From NCBI GenBank assembly GCA_020356105.1, contig CP070634.1, forward strand, positions 2,464,144 to 2,528,143: 64,000 bases of DNA. Direction: 5' to 3'. This DNA comes from Rhodospirillales bacterium. GTDB lineage: Bacteria; Pseudomonadota; Alphaproteobacteria; UBA8366; JADFVY01. The translations under genes were made by a program, and so were the position numbers. The notes below the pieces were generated by a model, which made no database searches, was not told the origin of the DNA, and saw nothing but the letters and a program-made list of their open reading frames with translations. Positions 54,149-62,628 of this stretch are shown piece by piece. Numbering within the stretch: position 1 is the stretch's first letter; each line of letters opens with the position of its first letter.

Positions 54149-54727
54149 ATGCCGCAACCGAACCGCCCCGTCCTCTCCGCCGCGCTCCTTGCCGTCGCGA
54201 CGCTGGCTGCTTTCCTGATCGCGCAGCCGGCCGCGCCGGCCCGGGCCGATACGCGCGCCGCCTGCCTCCAACGGGCGGCGGCCGAAGACCTTGCCGGAAA
54301 GGCCGATTTCCAGCACGGCCTGTTCCGGCTGATCGTCGACGGCAAGCCCGAGTTCGCGGCGCTGGCGGCGCTCAACCGGGACCTGCAGATCGCACTCGCG
54401 CAAGCCCAGGCGGCGCGTTTCGCCTATCTTGTGAAAAACGATCCGGACAGGATTGAAACAAAAGGTACCCTGTCCGAATTCCGCAATTTCGAATGGAGCG
54501 AGACGGACGAGACGGCGCTGCGCGGCGAGAGCGAGAGTTACCGGGCGCTGGCGGCGCGCATCGTCGCGCAGCGCCGGCGCAGCAACGGCCATTGCGACTG
54601 GCCGCAGCTGCGGGCCTATTTCGCCGAGGGCCTTGCGACCGGGCCAGCCTACCGGACGCTCATAGACGGCGTCGGGGAAAGCGACGCGGCGGTCGCCGCC
54701 CTCATCGACTCCTGCCCGCCGGACTAG
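54149..54727 (+). CDS. Hypothetical secreted protein
   Basis: This 192-residue protein is unrecognised. It has a signal peptide (LLAVATLAAFLIAQPAAPARA) and a mature alpha-helical part rich in Ala, Leu and charged residues (FAALAALNRDLQIALAQAQ). Three cysteines (RAACLQRA, GHCDWPQ, LIDSCPPD) could allow one disulfide. It overlaps the convergent rhodanese gene by 4 bases. Confidence 0.6.
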   Translation: MPQPNRPVLSAALLAVATLAAFLIAQPAAPARADTRAACLQRAAAEDLAGKADFQHGLFRLIVDGKPEFAALAALNRDLQIALAQAQAARFAYLVKNDPDRIETKGTLSEFRNFEWSETDETALRGESESYRALAARIVAQRRRSNGHCDWPQLRAYFAEGLATGPAYRTLIDGVGESDAAVAALIDSCPPD

Positions 54728-55140
54728 CACGACTCCGGCTTCGCCTTGGACGCCTCGACCGGCCCGCCGGCCGCGGTCCAGGCCTCGAGGCCACCCGCAA
54801 GATGGGCGACAGGCGCCAGGCCCATGTCCTGCGCCGCCTTGGTCGCCAGCGCCGAGCGCCAGTCGAGCGCGCAGTAGAACACGAAGGTCCGGTCCTCGGC
54901 GAAGAACGGCTTGTGATAGGGGCTGGCGGGATCGATCCAGAATTCGAGCAGGCCACGCGGCACGTGGCGGGCCCCCGGAATGCGCCCGGTCTTCGCGAGT
55001 TCCCGCACGTCGCGCAAATCGATGAACAGCACGTCATCACGCCCGTGCATGTCCAGCGCCTCGGCGACCGAAAGGGTTCGGACCTCCTGGCTGGCCTCGG
55101 CGACAAGCTGCTCGACCGAGCGAATGATGGTCTGCGGCAT
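54724..55140 (-). CDS. Rhodanese-like sulfurtransferase
   Basis: This 138-residue single rhodanese domain has LFIDLRDVRELAKTGRIPGA and the active-site loop FYCALDWRSALAT with the catalytic cysteine, then HLAGGLEAWTAAGGPVE. It would transfer sulfane sulfur in the cytoplasm. The ATG at 55140 is preceded by GAGAGGGACG; the upstream open frame to 55236 lacks this support. Confidence 0.87.
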   Translation of the reverse strand: MPQTIIRSVEQLVAEASQEVRTLSVAEALDMHGRDDVLFIDLRDVRELAKTGRIPGARHVPRGLLEFWIDPASPYHKPFFAEDRTFVFYCALDWRSALATKAAQDMGLAPVAHLAGGLEAWTAAGGPVEASKAKPESC

Positions 55141-55292
55141 GGTCGTCCCTCTCCTCAGCCGGCGCGATGCGCCCAGCATGCACGGGACGACGGCGGCTGC
55201 AAGCGCCACTTTCATCGGCGGGCCGGATCGTGGCATGCTGGGCGCGGCGGCGTGGTGAGGGCGGGACCGAATGCGAAACCCGGAGATCCGCC

Positions 55293-55763
55293 ATGCAGCG
55301 ACAGATCCGCTGGCTCAAGGCCAGCTTCCTTGCCGGGGCCACCGCCGATTTCGGCATCGGCATCCTCACCCTGATCCCGGCCCGCATGGGCGAGAGCACG
55401 GTGACCTACCCGATGGGCCTGGCGTCCACGCTGATGTTCGGCTGGACGGTGCTGCTGCTGTGGGGATACCGGGATCCGGTGGCGCGCAGGGGGCTTTTGG
55501 TCATCACCATCTTCCCGGTCATCACCGGGCTGATGGCGAGCGGCGTCTACGCCGTCGCCGCGGGCATATTCCCGGTTGTCCACATCGTGCCCTCGACGAT
55601 CCTCGGCCTCGGACTGATCGCCCTGATGGGATACAGCTACCTCGCCGCGCGGGGACTGGAATCGAGGAGCGAGACCGAGCGCCAGGTCGATTACGCTGGG
55701 CCCGAATCTCCCGTTACCCCGCAACGCCGCGCGCGAGGCGCGGATAGTAGGCGGCCAGGGTGA
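55293..55763 (+). CDS. Hypothetical four-helix membrane protein
   Basis: This 156-residue protein has four hydrophobic segments (around SFLAGATADFGIGILTL, GLASTLMFGWTVLLLW, GLLVITIFPVITGLMASG, VPSTILGLGLIALMGYS) and a short polar C-terminus. Unrecognised. CGGAGATCC precedes the ATG. Its last ~50 bases overlap the end of the convergent MATE gene. Confidence 0.65.
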   Translation: MQRQIRWLKASFLAGATADFGIGILTLIPARMGESTVTYPMGLASTLMFGWTVLLLWGYRDPVARRGLLVITIFPVITGLMASGVYAVAAGIFPVVHIVPSTILGLGLIALMGYSYLAARGLESRSETERQVDYAGPESPVTPQRRARGADSRRPG

Positions 55764-57111
55764 GGCCGCGCAGGGCGTTCATGGTCAGCAGGGCCAGCCA
55801 TAGCCCGTCATTGCCCCACAGCGGCACGAAACTCCACAGCGCGGCGACGTAGAGGGCGGTGGTGATGATCGCGGCGTTGCGCATCTCATGGGTGCGGGTC
55901 GCGCCCAAAAAAATGCCGTCATAGAGGTAGCACCAGACGCTGATTAGCGGCATCGCCGCCGCCCAGGGCAGATAGGCGCGGGCCAGGGCGCGCACCTCCG
56001 GGATCGTCGTCAAGAGGTCGATCAGCAGGCCGCCAGCGACGGCGAAGGCGGCCGCCGTGACGATTGCCGCGATCCCGCCCCAGCGCATCGTCGTCCGCAC
56101 CGCACCGGACAGATCCGCCCGGCTACGCCGGCCGACAGCGCCGCCGACCAGCGCTTCGGCGGCATGGGCGAAGCCGTCGAGGGCGAAGGCGGAGGTCGAC
56201 ACCAGGTTCAGCAGCACCGCGTTGGCGGCCAATGTCACGTCGCCGAGCGTCGCGCCGCGGTCGGTGAACAGCGCGAAGGAGGTGATCAGCAGCAGCGTTC
56301 GGATGAAGATATCGCGGTTGACGGCGAGCATGCGGCGGAAACGCGCGCCGTCGAGAATTCGCCGCCCGGCCGCGACCGGCCCCAGCAGGCCGAGCCGTCT
56401 GGCCGCCAGCGCGAGGCCCAGCGCCAGCGCCGCGTATTCGGCGATCAGCGTCGCCGCCGCCACCCCCTCGACGCCCCAGCCGAGGCCGAGGACGAAGACG
56501 ACGTCGAGGACGATATTGAGGCCGTTCATGAACACCTGCAGGATCAGCGGCCAGCGCGCGTTCTGCAGGCCGAAGAACCAGCCCAGCAGCACGTAGTTGG
56601 CGAGCGCCGCCGGCGCCCCCCAGATGCGCACGGCGTAATAGGCGGCGCCCTCCCCCTCCACCGCCGCGCTGGCGTTGAGCAATCGGAAGGCGAGCGCGCC
56701 GACCGGCCCCTGGACGAGAAGCAGCGCGAGTCCCAGCCCGAGGGCGAGCAGCAGCGCCCGGGCCAGAACGGCGCGGATCTCGGCCGCGTCCTCGGCACCC
56801 CAGGCCTGCGCCGTCGGCCCGGTCGTGCCCATGCGCAGGAAGCCAAAGCCCCAGTAGACGAAGTTGAAGATCAGCGCGCCGATGGCAACGCCGCCGATAT
56901 AGCGCGGGTCCGGCAGGTGGCCGACGACGGCGGTATCGACCATGCCGAGCAGCGGCACGGTGACGTTGGAGAGGATGATCGGCCCGGCCAGCGCCCAGAT
57001 GCGTCGGTTCCACGTTTGCCGATCTGCGGCCGGGCCCGTCGGCGCGACCTCACCCTTCAAGATGCCGCGTCGCGGCTCCTCAGTGTGAGGCGTGGTGCCG
57101 CCGCCCGTCAT
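55714..57111 (-). CDS. MATE-family efflux transporter
   Basis: About 465 residues with roughly 12 membrane segments and the MATE features GPIILSNVTVPLLGMVDTAV, FFGLQNARWPLILQVFMNGL and NIVLDVVFVLGLGWGVEGVA, nearest to the DinF-like branch. It exports cations or drugs using ion gradients. The only good start codon in the N-terminal region is the ATG at 57111, so the REP-like unit at 57048-57090 codes for part of the N-terminus. The frame continues to 57237 with low-quality sequence. Confidence 0.85.
   Translation of the reverse strand: MTGGGTTPHTEEPRRGILKGEVAPTGPAADRQTWNRRIWALAGPIILSNVTVPLLGMVDTAVVGHLPDPRYIGGVAIGALIFNFVYWGFGFLRMGTTGPTAQAWGAEDAAEIRAVLARALLLALGLGLALLLVQGPVGALAFRLLNASAAVEGEGAAYYAVRIWGAPAALANYVLLGWFFGLQNARWPLILQVFMNGLNIVLDVVFVLGLGWGVEGVAAATLIAEYAALALGLALAARRLGLLGPVAAGRRILDGARFRRMLAVNRDIFIRTLLLITSFALFTDRGATLGDVTLAANAVLLNLVSTSAFALDGFAHAAEALVGGAVGRRSRADLSGAVRTTMRWGGIAAIVTAAAFAVAGGLLIDLLTTIPEVRALARAYLPWAAAMPLISVWCYLYDGIFLGATRTHEMRNAAIITTALYVAALWSFVPLWGNDGLWLALLTMNALRGLTLAAYYPRLARGVAG
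57048..57090. repeat. REP-like palindrome inside the MATE 5' coding end
   Basis: A 43-base unit beginning CCTCACCCTTCAAGATGCC and ending CTCCTCAGTGTGAGG is the same element family as 49262-49363; both are also preceded by GCGCGA. It lies within the first ~22 codons of the MATE reading frame. Confidence 0.75.
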
Positions 57112-57175
57112 CCCGAGGCGGGCCGGCAGCCTGACGCGAAGGATGCGCTCGCAACGCGCTTTGCCTTCCGCGCCG

Positions 57176-58117
57176 TCACCCCTCGCCCGCCCTCTGATAG
57201 GCAAGCAGGGCGCCGGCGAGGTCCTCGAGCGCGGCACCGGCCGCCTTGAACAGCGTGATCTCGTCCTCGGACGCGCGCCCGCAATGGGCGCCGCGGCAGA
57301 GCTCGTAGAGGTCGGCGGCGATGCCCTCCGGCGTCAGGACGCCGCTCGCCAGCGGCTGTACCAGATCGCCGGCCTCGACGGTGGCGCCGGCGCGGGTATC
57401 GCAGAACACGGTGGCGCGGCGGATGCAGTCGTCGTCGGCCTCGCGCATCTTCGGCGTGAACCCGCCGATCAGATCCAGATGCTGGCCCGGCCGCAGCCAG
57501 GCGCCGCGGATCAGCGGCGCCGTCGCCAGCGTCGCGCAGCTGATGATGTCGGCTTGCGCAACCGCGGCTTCGAGGTCGGTTGCGACCCGGGCATCGATAT
57601 CGCCTTGCAGCGCCTCGACGATCTTTGCGGCCCTGTCGGGATTGCGCCCCCAGACCGTGATCCGTTCGATCGGCCGCACCGCGCGAAATGCGCCGATCTG
57701 GTGCAGCGCGAGACGACCGGTCGCGACCACAAGGAGATGCCGCGCATCCCGGCGCGCGAGGTAATCCACGGCCAGGGCCGAGGCTGCCGCTGTGCGCCGC
57801 ACCGTGAGCTCACCGCCGTCGATCAGCGCCAGTGGCTGTCCGGTCTTGCCGTCGAACAGCACATAGACGCCGCTGACCGCTGGCAGGCCGCGATCCGCGT
57901 TGCCCGGGAAAACATTGACCAGCTTGACGCCGATATGCTCGCCAACCGTCCAGGCCGGCATCAAGAGCGCCGTCGCATCCGGCTCGCCGGGCACCGCGAT
58001 GGTGTGGTGGTGACGCACCGGCATCACGCAGTCGGCGCGGAACATCTCGCGGATCGCCGCGACGAGCGCATCGAATGGTGTCAAGCGCGTCACCGTTTCG
58101 GCGTCGATCATCTGCAT
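57176..58117 (-). CDS. Ornithine cyclodeaminase/mu-crystallin family protein
   Basis: This 313-residue protein has KLVNVFPGNADRGLPAVSG, GGELTVRRTAAASALAVDYL, the NAD-binding block HLLVVATGRLALHQIGAF, ITVWGRNPDRA and DLIGGFTPKMREADDD. Family members include ornithine cyclodeaminase, ketimine reductases and opine-type dehydrogenases; the substrate cannot be fixed here. The ATG at 58117 gives a family-like N-terminus (MIDAETVTRLTPFDAL). It precedes the MATE gene by 64 bases on the same strand. Confidence 0.85.
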   Translation of the reverse strand: MQMIDAETVTRLTPFDALVAAIREMFRADCVMPVRHHHTIAVPGEPDATALLMPAWTVGEHIGVKLVNVFPGNADRGLPAVSGVYVLFDGKTGQPLALIDGGELTVRRTAAASALAVDYLARRDARHLLVVATGRLALHQIGAFRAVRPIERITVWGRNPDRAAKIVEALQGDIDARVATDLEAAVAQADIISCATLATAPLIRGAWLRPGQHLDLIGGFTPKMREADDDCIRRATVFCDTRAGATVEAGDLVQPLASGVLTPEGIAADLYELCRGAHCGRASEDEITLFKAAGAALEDLAGALLAYQRAGEG

Positions 58118-58263
58118 GGCACCGCCCCGACATAGCCCTGAAATCGCGGCGCATCCTGCGGACCGGCGGCGTGAAACGCAAGCCCTGCAATTGACATAAT
58201 AGGTCGAGGGGCTTATCCCTCTGCGGCCCTTTGGCAAGACCCCGCGGGAAGGGGACCGGGACA

Positions 58264-59451
58264 ATGAGCAAATCGCGCAAGAAGCAGGTGCGACCGCAGA
58301 CCGGGGCGGTCCGCGGCGGGCTGCACCGAAGCCCGTTCGACGAGACCTCCGAGGCGATCTACATGACCTCCGGTTACGTCTACGGGTCGGCGGAAGAGGC
58401 CGAGGCCGCCTTCAAGGGCGACGCCGACCGCTTCATCTATTCGCGTTACGCCAATCCAACCGTGGCCATGTTCGAGGAACGGCTGCGGTTGATCGAGGGG
58501 GCGGAAGCCTGCATGGCGACGGCGAGCGGCATGGCCGCGGTGTTCGCGGCGCTGATGAGCCTCTTGAAGGCCGGCGACCGCATCGTCGCCTCGCGGGCGC
58601 TGTTCGGTTCCTGCCATTTCATCGTCAACGACATCCTTCCACGTTACGGCGTGGCGCACGAATTCGTCGACGGCGCCGACGCGGCGCAGTGGGAGGCCGC
58701 GCTCGCAAAGCCGGCCCAGGCGGTGTTCCTCGAGACACCGTCGAACCCGGCGCTCGAGATCATCGACCTCGAGATGGTCTCCGCGCTGGCGCACAAGGCC
58801 GGCGCCCAGGTCGTGATCGACAATGTCTTCGCAACGCCCTTGCTGCAACGGCCGCTGGAACGCGGTGCCGACGTGGTCGTCTATTCGGCGACCAAGCATA
58901 TCGACGGCCAGGGCCGTACCCTGGGCGGCGCGGTGCTCGGCCGGGAGGAGTTCATCGGTGGCGAGCTCAAGACCTTCCTGCGCCATACCGGGCCGGCGCT
59001 CAGCCCGTTCAACGCCTGGGTGCTGGTCAAGGGGCTGGAGACCATGGATCTGCGAGTCGACCGGATGTGCGACAACGCGCTCGAGATCGCTCGGTTCCTC
59101 GAGGGCCACAACAGCATCCGGCGGGTGCTCTACCCGCATCTCGACAGCCACCCGCAGGCACGGCTGGCGCGCAAGCAGATGCGCAAGGGCGGCTCGATCG
59201 TCTCCTTCGAGCTGGCCGGCGGCAAGGCCGACGCCTTCCGCTTCCTCGATGCGCTGGAGATCATCGACATCTCCAACAATCTCGGCGATTCGAAAAGCCT
59301 GATCACCCATCCCGCGACCACCACGCATCAGCGCCTTGCAGCCGAGGAGCGTAAACGGCTCGGCATCACCGACGGGCTGGTGCGGCTGTCGGTCGGCCTC
59401 GAGGATGTCGAGGATTTGAAGGAAGACATCGCCCGGGCGCTGGGAGCCTGA
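58264..59451 (+). CDS. metZ: O-succinylhomoserine sulfhydrylase
   Basis: This 395-residue PLP enzyme of the Cys/Met metabolism family has SRYANPTVAMFEERLRLIEG, ASGMAAVFAALM, the PLP-lysine motif VYSATKHIDGQGR and SNNLGDSKSLITHPATTTH. The GQGR after the lysine motif is typical of MetZ, which makes homocysteine from O-succinylhomoserine and sulfide. GGAAGGGG lies upstream of the ATG at 58264. The leader contains small GC hairpins but I found no SAM riboswitch motif. Confidence 0.9.
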   Translation: MSKSRKKQVRPQTGAVRGGLHRSPFDETSEAIYMTSGYVYGSAEEAEAAFKGDADRFIYSRYANPTVAMFEERLRLIEGAEACMATASGMAAVFAALMSLLKAGDRIVASRALFGSCHFIVNDILPRYGVAHEFVDGADAAQWEAALAKPAQAVFLETPSNPALEIIDLEMVSALAHKAGAQVVIDNVFATPLLQRPLERGADVVVYSATKHIDGQGRTLGGAVLGREEFIGGELKTFLRHTGPALSPFNAWVLVKGLETMDLRVDRMCDNALEIARFLEGHNSIRRVLYPHLDSHPQARLARKQMRKGGSIVSFELAGGKADAFRFLDALEIIDISNNLGDSKSLITHPATTTHQRLAAEERKRLGITDGLVRLSVGLEDVEDLKEDIARALGA

Positions 59452-59487
59452 ACCGGCGGGCCGGCGCCGCCAAGCTATAGGGCGACG

Positions 59488-60438
59488 ATGACGCAGCGCA
59501 ACCAGCGTCCCCCGGGACTCGGCATGGGCGAGACCGGCGCCATCGGGGCGCCGCCCGGCCGGGCCGCGACGGGCATACCGGAGAACCGCCTTCTTGGCAT
59601 CGCGCTGATGGTCGCGGCGATGATGATTGTGCCCTTCATGGATGCGCTGGCCAAGCATCTGAGCGACCGTTACGCCGTCTCGCAGCTGACCTGGGCGCGG
59701 TTCTTCTTCCATCTCGCAATTCTCGCTCCGATCGTCCTGTATCATCATGGCCGGCGTGCGCTGCGCCCGGCGCAACCGGGCCTGCAGCTGTTGCGCAGCG
59801 GATTCACGCTGCTGGCGACCATCCTGTTCTTCGCGGCGATCGCGCGCATGCCGATCGCGGACGCCCTCGCCCTGCTGTTCGTCTCGCCGATGGTGGTCAC
59901 CGCCCTGTCGCCGGTGATGCTGGACGAGCGGGTCGGCATGCGGCGCTGGGTGGCGGTGGCCGCAGGTTTTGCGGGAGCGCTGATCATTCTGCGGCCCGGA
60001 TTCGGTGTCGCCCAGGCAGGCTCGTTCCTCGCCATGGGTGCAGGAATTTCGTTCGCCTTCTATACGCTGCTGACGCGCCGCCTTTCAGGCACTGCACCGC
60101 CGCTCGTCACCCTCGCCTACACGGCCGTGACCGGAGCCGCCGTGATGAGCATCGCGGTTATTCCCGACTGGATCACGCCATCGCCGGGGGATCTCCTGAT
60201 GATGTGCGGGATCGGAGCAATCGCGGCCACCGGCCACTTTCTTCTGATCCGCGCCTTCGATTATGCGCCGGCCTCGCTGCTCGCACCCTACAGCTATTCC
60301 GAGATCGTCATGGCGACCGCCGTCGGCTGGTTCGTGTTCAGCGATTTCCCCGACCGCTGGACCTGGGCGGGGATCATCGTGATCGTCGCGAGTGGTATCT
60401 ATATATCGTGGCGCGAGCGCAAACATAAGACAACATGA
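59488..60438 (+). CDS. DMT-superfamily EamA transporter
   Basis: This 316-residue protein has about ten membrane helices in two EamA repeats: LMVAAMMIVPFMDALAKHLS, ADALALLFVSPMVVTALSPV in repeat 1, and ILRPGFGVAQAGSFLAMGAG then SYSEIVMATAVGWFVFSDFP in repeat 2. It is a probable metabolite exporter of unknown substrate. It starts 36 bases after metZ. Confidence 0.87.
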   Translation: MTQRNQRPPGLGMGETGAIGAPPGRAATGIPENRLLGIALMVAAMMIVPFMDALAKHLSDRYAVSQLTWARFFFHLAILAPIVLYHHGRRALRPAQPGLQLLRSGFTLLATILFFAAIARMPIADALALLFVSPMVVTALSPVMLDERVGMRRWVAVAAGFAGALIILRPGFGVAQAGSFLAMGAGISFAFYTLLTRRLSGTAPPLVTLAYTAVTGAAVMSIAVIPDWITPSPGDLLMMCGIGAIAATGHFLLIRAFDYAPASLLAPYSYSEIVMATAVGWFVFSDFPDRWTWAGIIVIVASGIYISWRERKHKTT

Positions 60439-60540
60439 TGTATACTGTGCCGTTGCATTGTCCCGGAGCCATGGCTAAACTTGCGCGCCGTTGAGGGGAT
60501 GTTGAAGCGGTCGTAACCGTTCCACAAGAGAGGTGCCCGT

Positions 60541-60960
60541 ATGTTTCTGCTGCGTAGATATTCGCGATTTGTCGCCCTGCCGCTGGCCGCCTTGATGATG
60601 GCCGTCTCGATGCCACTGGGCGCGGCGCAGGCCGCGCTGATGGACACGGACCAGGTGATCGACAGGTCGGCGGTCGAGGTTGACCGGGCCCGCATCGCCG
60701 CGTTGTTCGCACGCGACGACGTGCGCCAGGAATTGCAGGCCCTGGGCGTCGATCCCGACGAGGCGAACGCCCGCATCGCCGGCATGACGGACCAAGAGGT
60801 GCGCGAGGTTGCGGCCCGCATCGACACATTGCCGGCAGGCCAGGGGGTCGCAGAAGCGCTGATCAGCGCGGCCCTCATCATCTTCATCGTGCTCCTTGTG
60901 ACCGACTTGCTCGGGGTGACCGACGTCTTCCCGTTCGTCAAGGGCGGCAAGGCACAATAA
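60541..60960 (+). CDS. PA2779-family small membrane protein, copy 1
   Basis: This 139-residue protein has a signal-like N-terminus (LPLAALMMAVSMPLGAAQA), a helical middle with RARIAALFARDDVRQELQAL and GVDPDEANARIAGMTDQEV, and a C-terminal membrane helix (ISAALIIFIVLLVTDLLG). This matches the uncharacterised PA2779 family, usually found with a PA2778-type cysteine peptidase, as here. Function unknown. Confidence 0.78.
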   Translation: MFLLRRYSRFVALPLAALMMAVSMPLGAAQAALMDTDQVIDRSAVEVDRARIAALFARDDVRQELQALGVDPDEANARIAGMTDQEVREVAARIDTLPAGQGVAEALISAALIIFIVLLVTDLLGVTDVFPFVKGGKAQ

Positions 60961-61164
60961 TCTCGGGACAGGTTGCGCAGGCCCGCGCGATGATCGCATG
61001 ACCTGTCGACGTTTCCTCGGCGGGATTCGGCGACGACCACTACGGCCGAGACGAACGGAATTGCAGCCCGATTCCGCCGCGATTCCCTTGGCCTGACAGC
61101 CCGTCGATCGGTGTGCGTCTCGTCGCGCACACGAACGTCATTACGTGTCGAGAGGTGACTTCTC

Positions 61165-61530
61165 ATGATATTGCCACGCAGACTACGCTCGGCGACCGCC
61201 ACCGTCCTGGCGGCAGCGATGTTCCTAGCCGCGATGCCGGTCGGGCATGTGCGGGCGGAAATGGTCGGAACGGACCGGATTATCGAACACCGGAATCTCG
61301 AAGCGCGGCGCGCCGAAATATCCGCGTTCCTCGCGAGGCAGGACGTCCGCGAGCGGCTCGCCGCGCTCGGCGTCGCGCCGGACGAGGCGCAGATTCGGGT
61401 CGATAGCCTGACGGACGCCGAGGTACTGCAGCTGGCCCAGGACATCGAGGACCTGCCGGCGGGCCAGGACCAGGGCTATACCCTCGTCGTCATCCTGTTG
61501 CTCGTGATCATTCTGGTGCTGCTCATTTGA
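61165..61530 (+). CDS. PA2779-family small membrane protein, copy 2
   Basis: This 121-residue paralog of the preceding gene has a signal-like start (AAAMFLAAMPVGHVRA), RRAEISAFLARQDVRERLAA and GVAPDEAQIRVDSLTDAEV, and a C-terminal hydrophobic helix (LVVILLLVIILVLLI). It lacks the extra C-terminal loop of copy 1. Both copies are preceded by GAGAGGTG. A 204-base gap separates them, with no gene seen. Confidence 0.78.
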   Translation: MILPRRLRSATATVLAAAMFLAAMPVGHVRAEMVGTDRIIEHRNLEARRAEISAFLARQDVRERLAALGVAPDEAQIRVDSLTDAEVLQLAQDIEDLPAGQDQGYTLVVILLLVIILVLLI

Positions 61531-61561
61531 GCACCGAGGCACAGCTCGCCGGCCTTTGCCG

Positions 61562-62512
61562 ATGATCCGCTGGGCGACGGCGGCGCGCTTCGCCGCCATG
61601 GGGCTGGTGCTGGGCCTTGCGGCCTGCGCGGGCACCGGACAGACGACGCAGCTGCTGCGCGATCCGGGTCCCTTGCCGCGCCGCGCCATGGTCGACGACG
61701 TGCCCTTCTTCGCGCAGGAACGGTTCTACTGCGGCCCCGCCGCAACGGCGATGGCGCTGGCCTGGACCGGCCTGCCGGTCACCCAGGACGATCTCGTGCC
61801 GCAGGTCTACACGCCGGGCCGCGAGGGCACGCTGCAGCCAGATGTAATTGCGGCGCTGCGCCGCAACGGACGTCTGGCGGTGCAGATCGAATCGCTGCCG
61901 GACCTGCTCGCCGAGTTGGCGGCCGGGCGGCCGGCTCTGGTGTTCCAGAATCTCGGCCTGTCCTGGGTGCCGCAATGGCACTTCGCCATCGCGATCGGTT
62001 ACGATCTGCACGCGCGCGAGCTGATCCTGCATTCCGGCACCAATGAGAACTACCGCCAGGATCTGGGCACCTTCGAGCGCACCTGGGAGCGCGGCGGCTA
62101 TTGGGCGCTCGCGGTCCTGAAAGCCGGGCAACTGCCGGTGCGGGCCGACGAGATTGCCGTGCTGCGGGCGGCCGCCGGGCTGGAGCGAGTTGGGCAGCAC
62201 GAAGCCGCCGCCGGCGCGTACCAGGCGATCGGCCAGCGCTGGCCGAACAGCTTCGCCGCCCATTTCGGTCTCGGAAACACGCGCTACACCTTGGACGATA
62301 TGGAAGGTGCGGAGGCCGCCTTTCGCCGTGCCATCGCCGCGCAGCCGGATGCCGCGGGCCCCGCCTGGAACAACCTCGCCTACGTGCTGGCGGCGCTCGA
62401 CCGCCCTGAGGAAGCGGTGTATGCGGCGCGGCAAGCAGTCGCCAGCGACCCCGACGAGGCGAACTACAGGGCGACCCTCGCGGAGCTCGAGGGGCGCCGA
62501 ACGGCGCCCTAA
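61562..62512 (+). CDS. PA2778-family cysteine peptidase lipoprotein with TPR repeats
   Basis: About 316 residues: a lipobox (GLAACAG), a C39-like papain-fold peptidase domain with the active-site block FFAQERFYCGPAATAMAL, a histidine region around PQWHFAIAIGYD, and C-terminal TPR-like repeats (EAAAGAYQAIGQRWPNSFA; NLAYVLAALDRPEEAVYAAR). C39-type domains cleave leader peptides, often at double glycine. It lies 31 bases after the second PA2779 gene. I chose the ATG at 61562; a TTG at 61556 is in frame. Confidence 0.82.
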   Translation: MIRWATAARFAAMGLVLGLAACAGTGQTTQLLRDPGPLPRRAMVDDVPFFAQERFYCGPAATAMALAWTGLPVTQDDLVPQVYTPGREGTLQPDVIAALRRNGRLAVQIESLPDLLAELAAGRPALVFQNLGLSWVPQWHFAIAIGYDLHARELILHSGTNENYRQDLGTFERTWERGGYWALAVLKAGQLPVRADEIAVLRAAAGLERVGQHEAAAGAYQAIGQRWPNSFAAHFGLGNTRYTLDDMEGAEAAFRRAIAAQPDAAGPAWNNLAYVLAALDRPEEAVYAARQAVASDPDEANYRATLAELEGRRTAP

Positions 62513-62546
62513 CACACGGCAATAATTTCTTTTCTTGGACTCTGCC

Positions 62547-62579
62547 TTGGGCCAGTATTGGGCCAGTACCGGGCCATAC
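62547..62579 (+). repeat. Three 11-base direct repeats upstream of the fadL-type gene
   Basis: TTGGGCCAGTA occurs twice in direct succession (62547-62557, 62558-62568), followed by a diverged third unit CCGGGCCATAC (62569-62579). The period of 11 bases is one helical turn. It ends 49 bases before the FadL-type ATG, a reasonable operator position. Confidence 0.55.
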
Positions 62580-62628
62580 AAACGGATTCGCGTCGCGGAA
62601 GCGCGGTCCCAGAACGGAGGAGATCTTC

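Noticed and set aside
58118-58263. Possible SAM riboswitch upstream of metZ
   Set aside because: SAM-II elements often precede metZ in alphaproteobacteria, but I could not find the P1 stem or the conserved GCTAAA-type segment; only small GC hairpins such as GAGGG/CCCTC are present.
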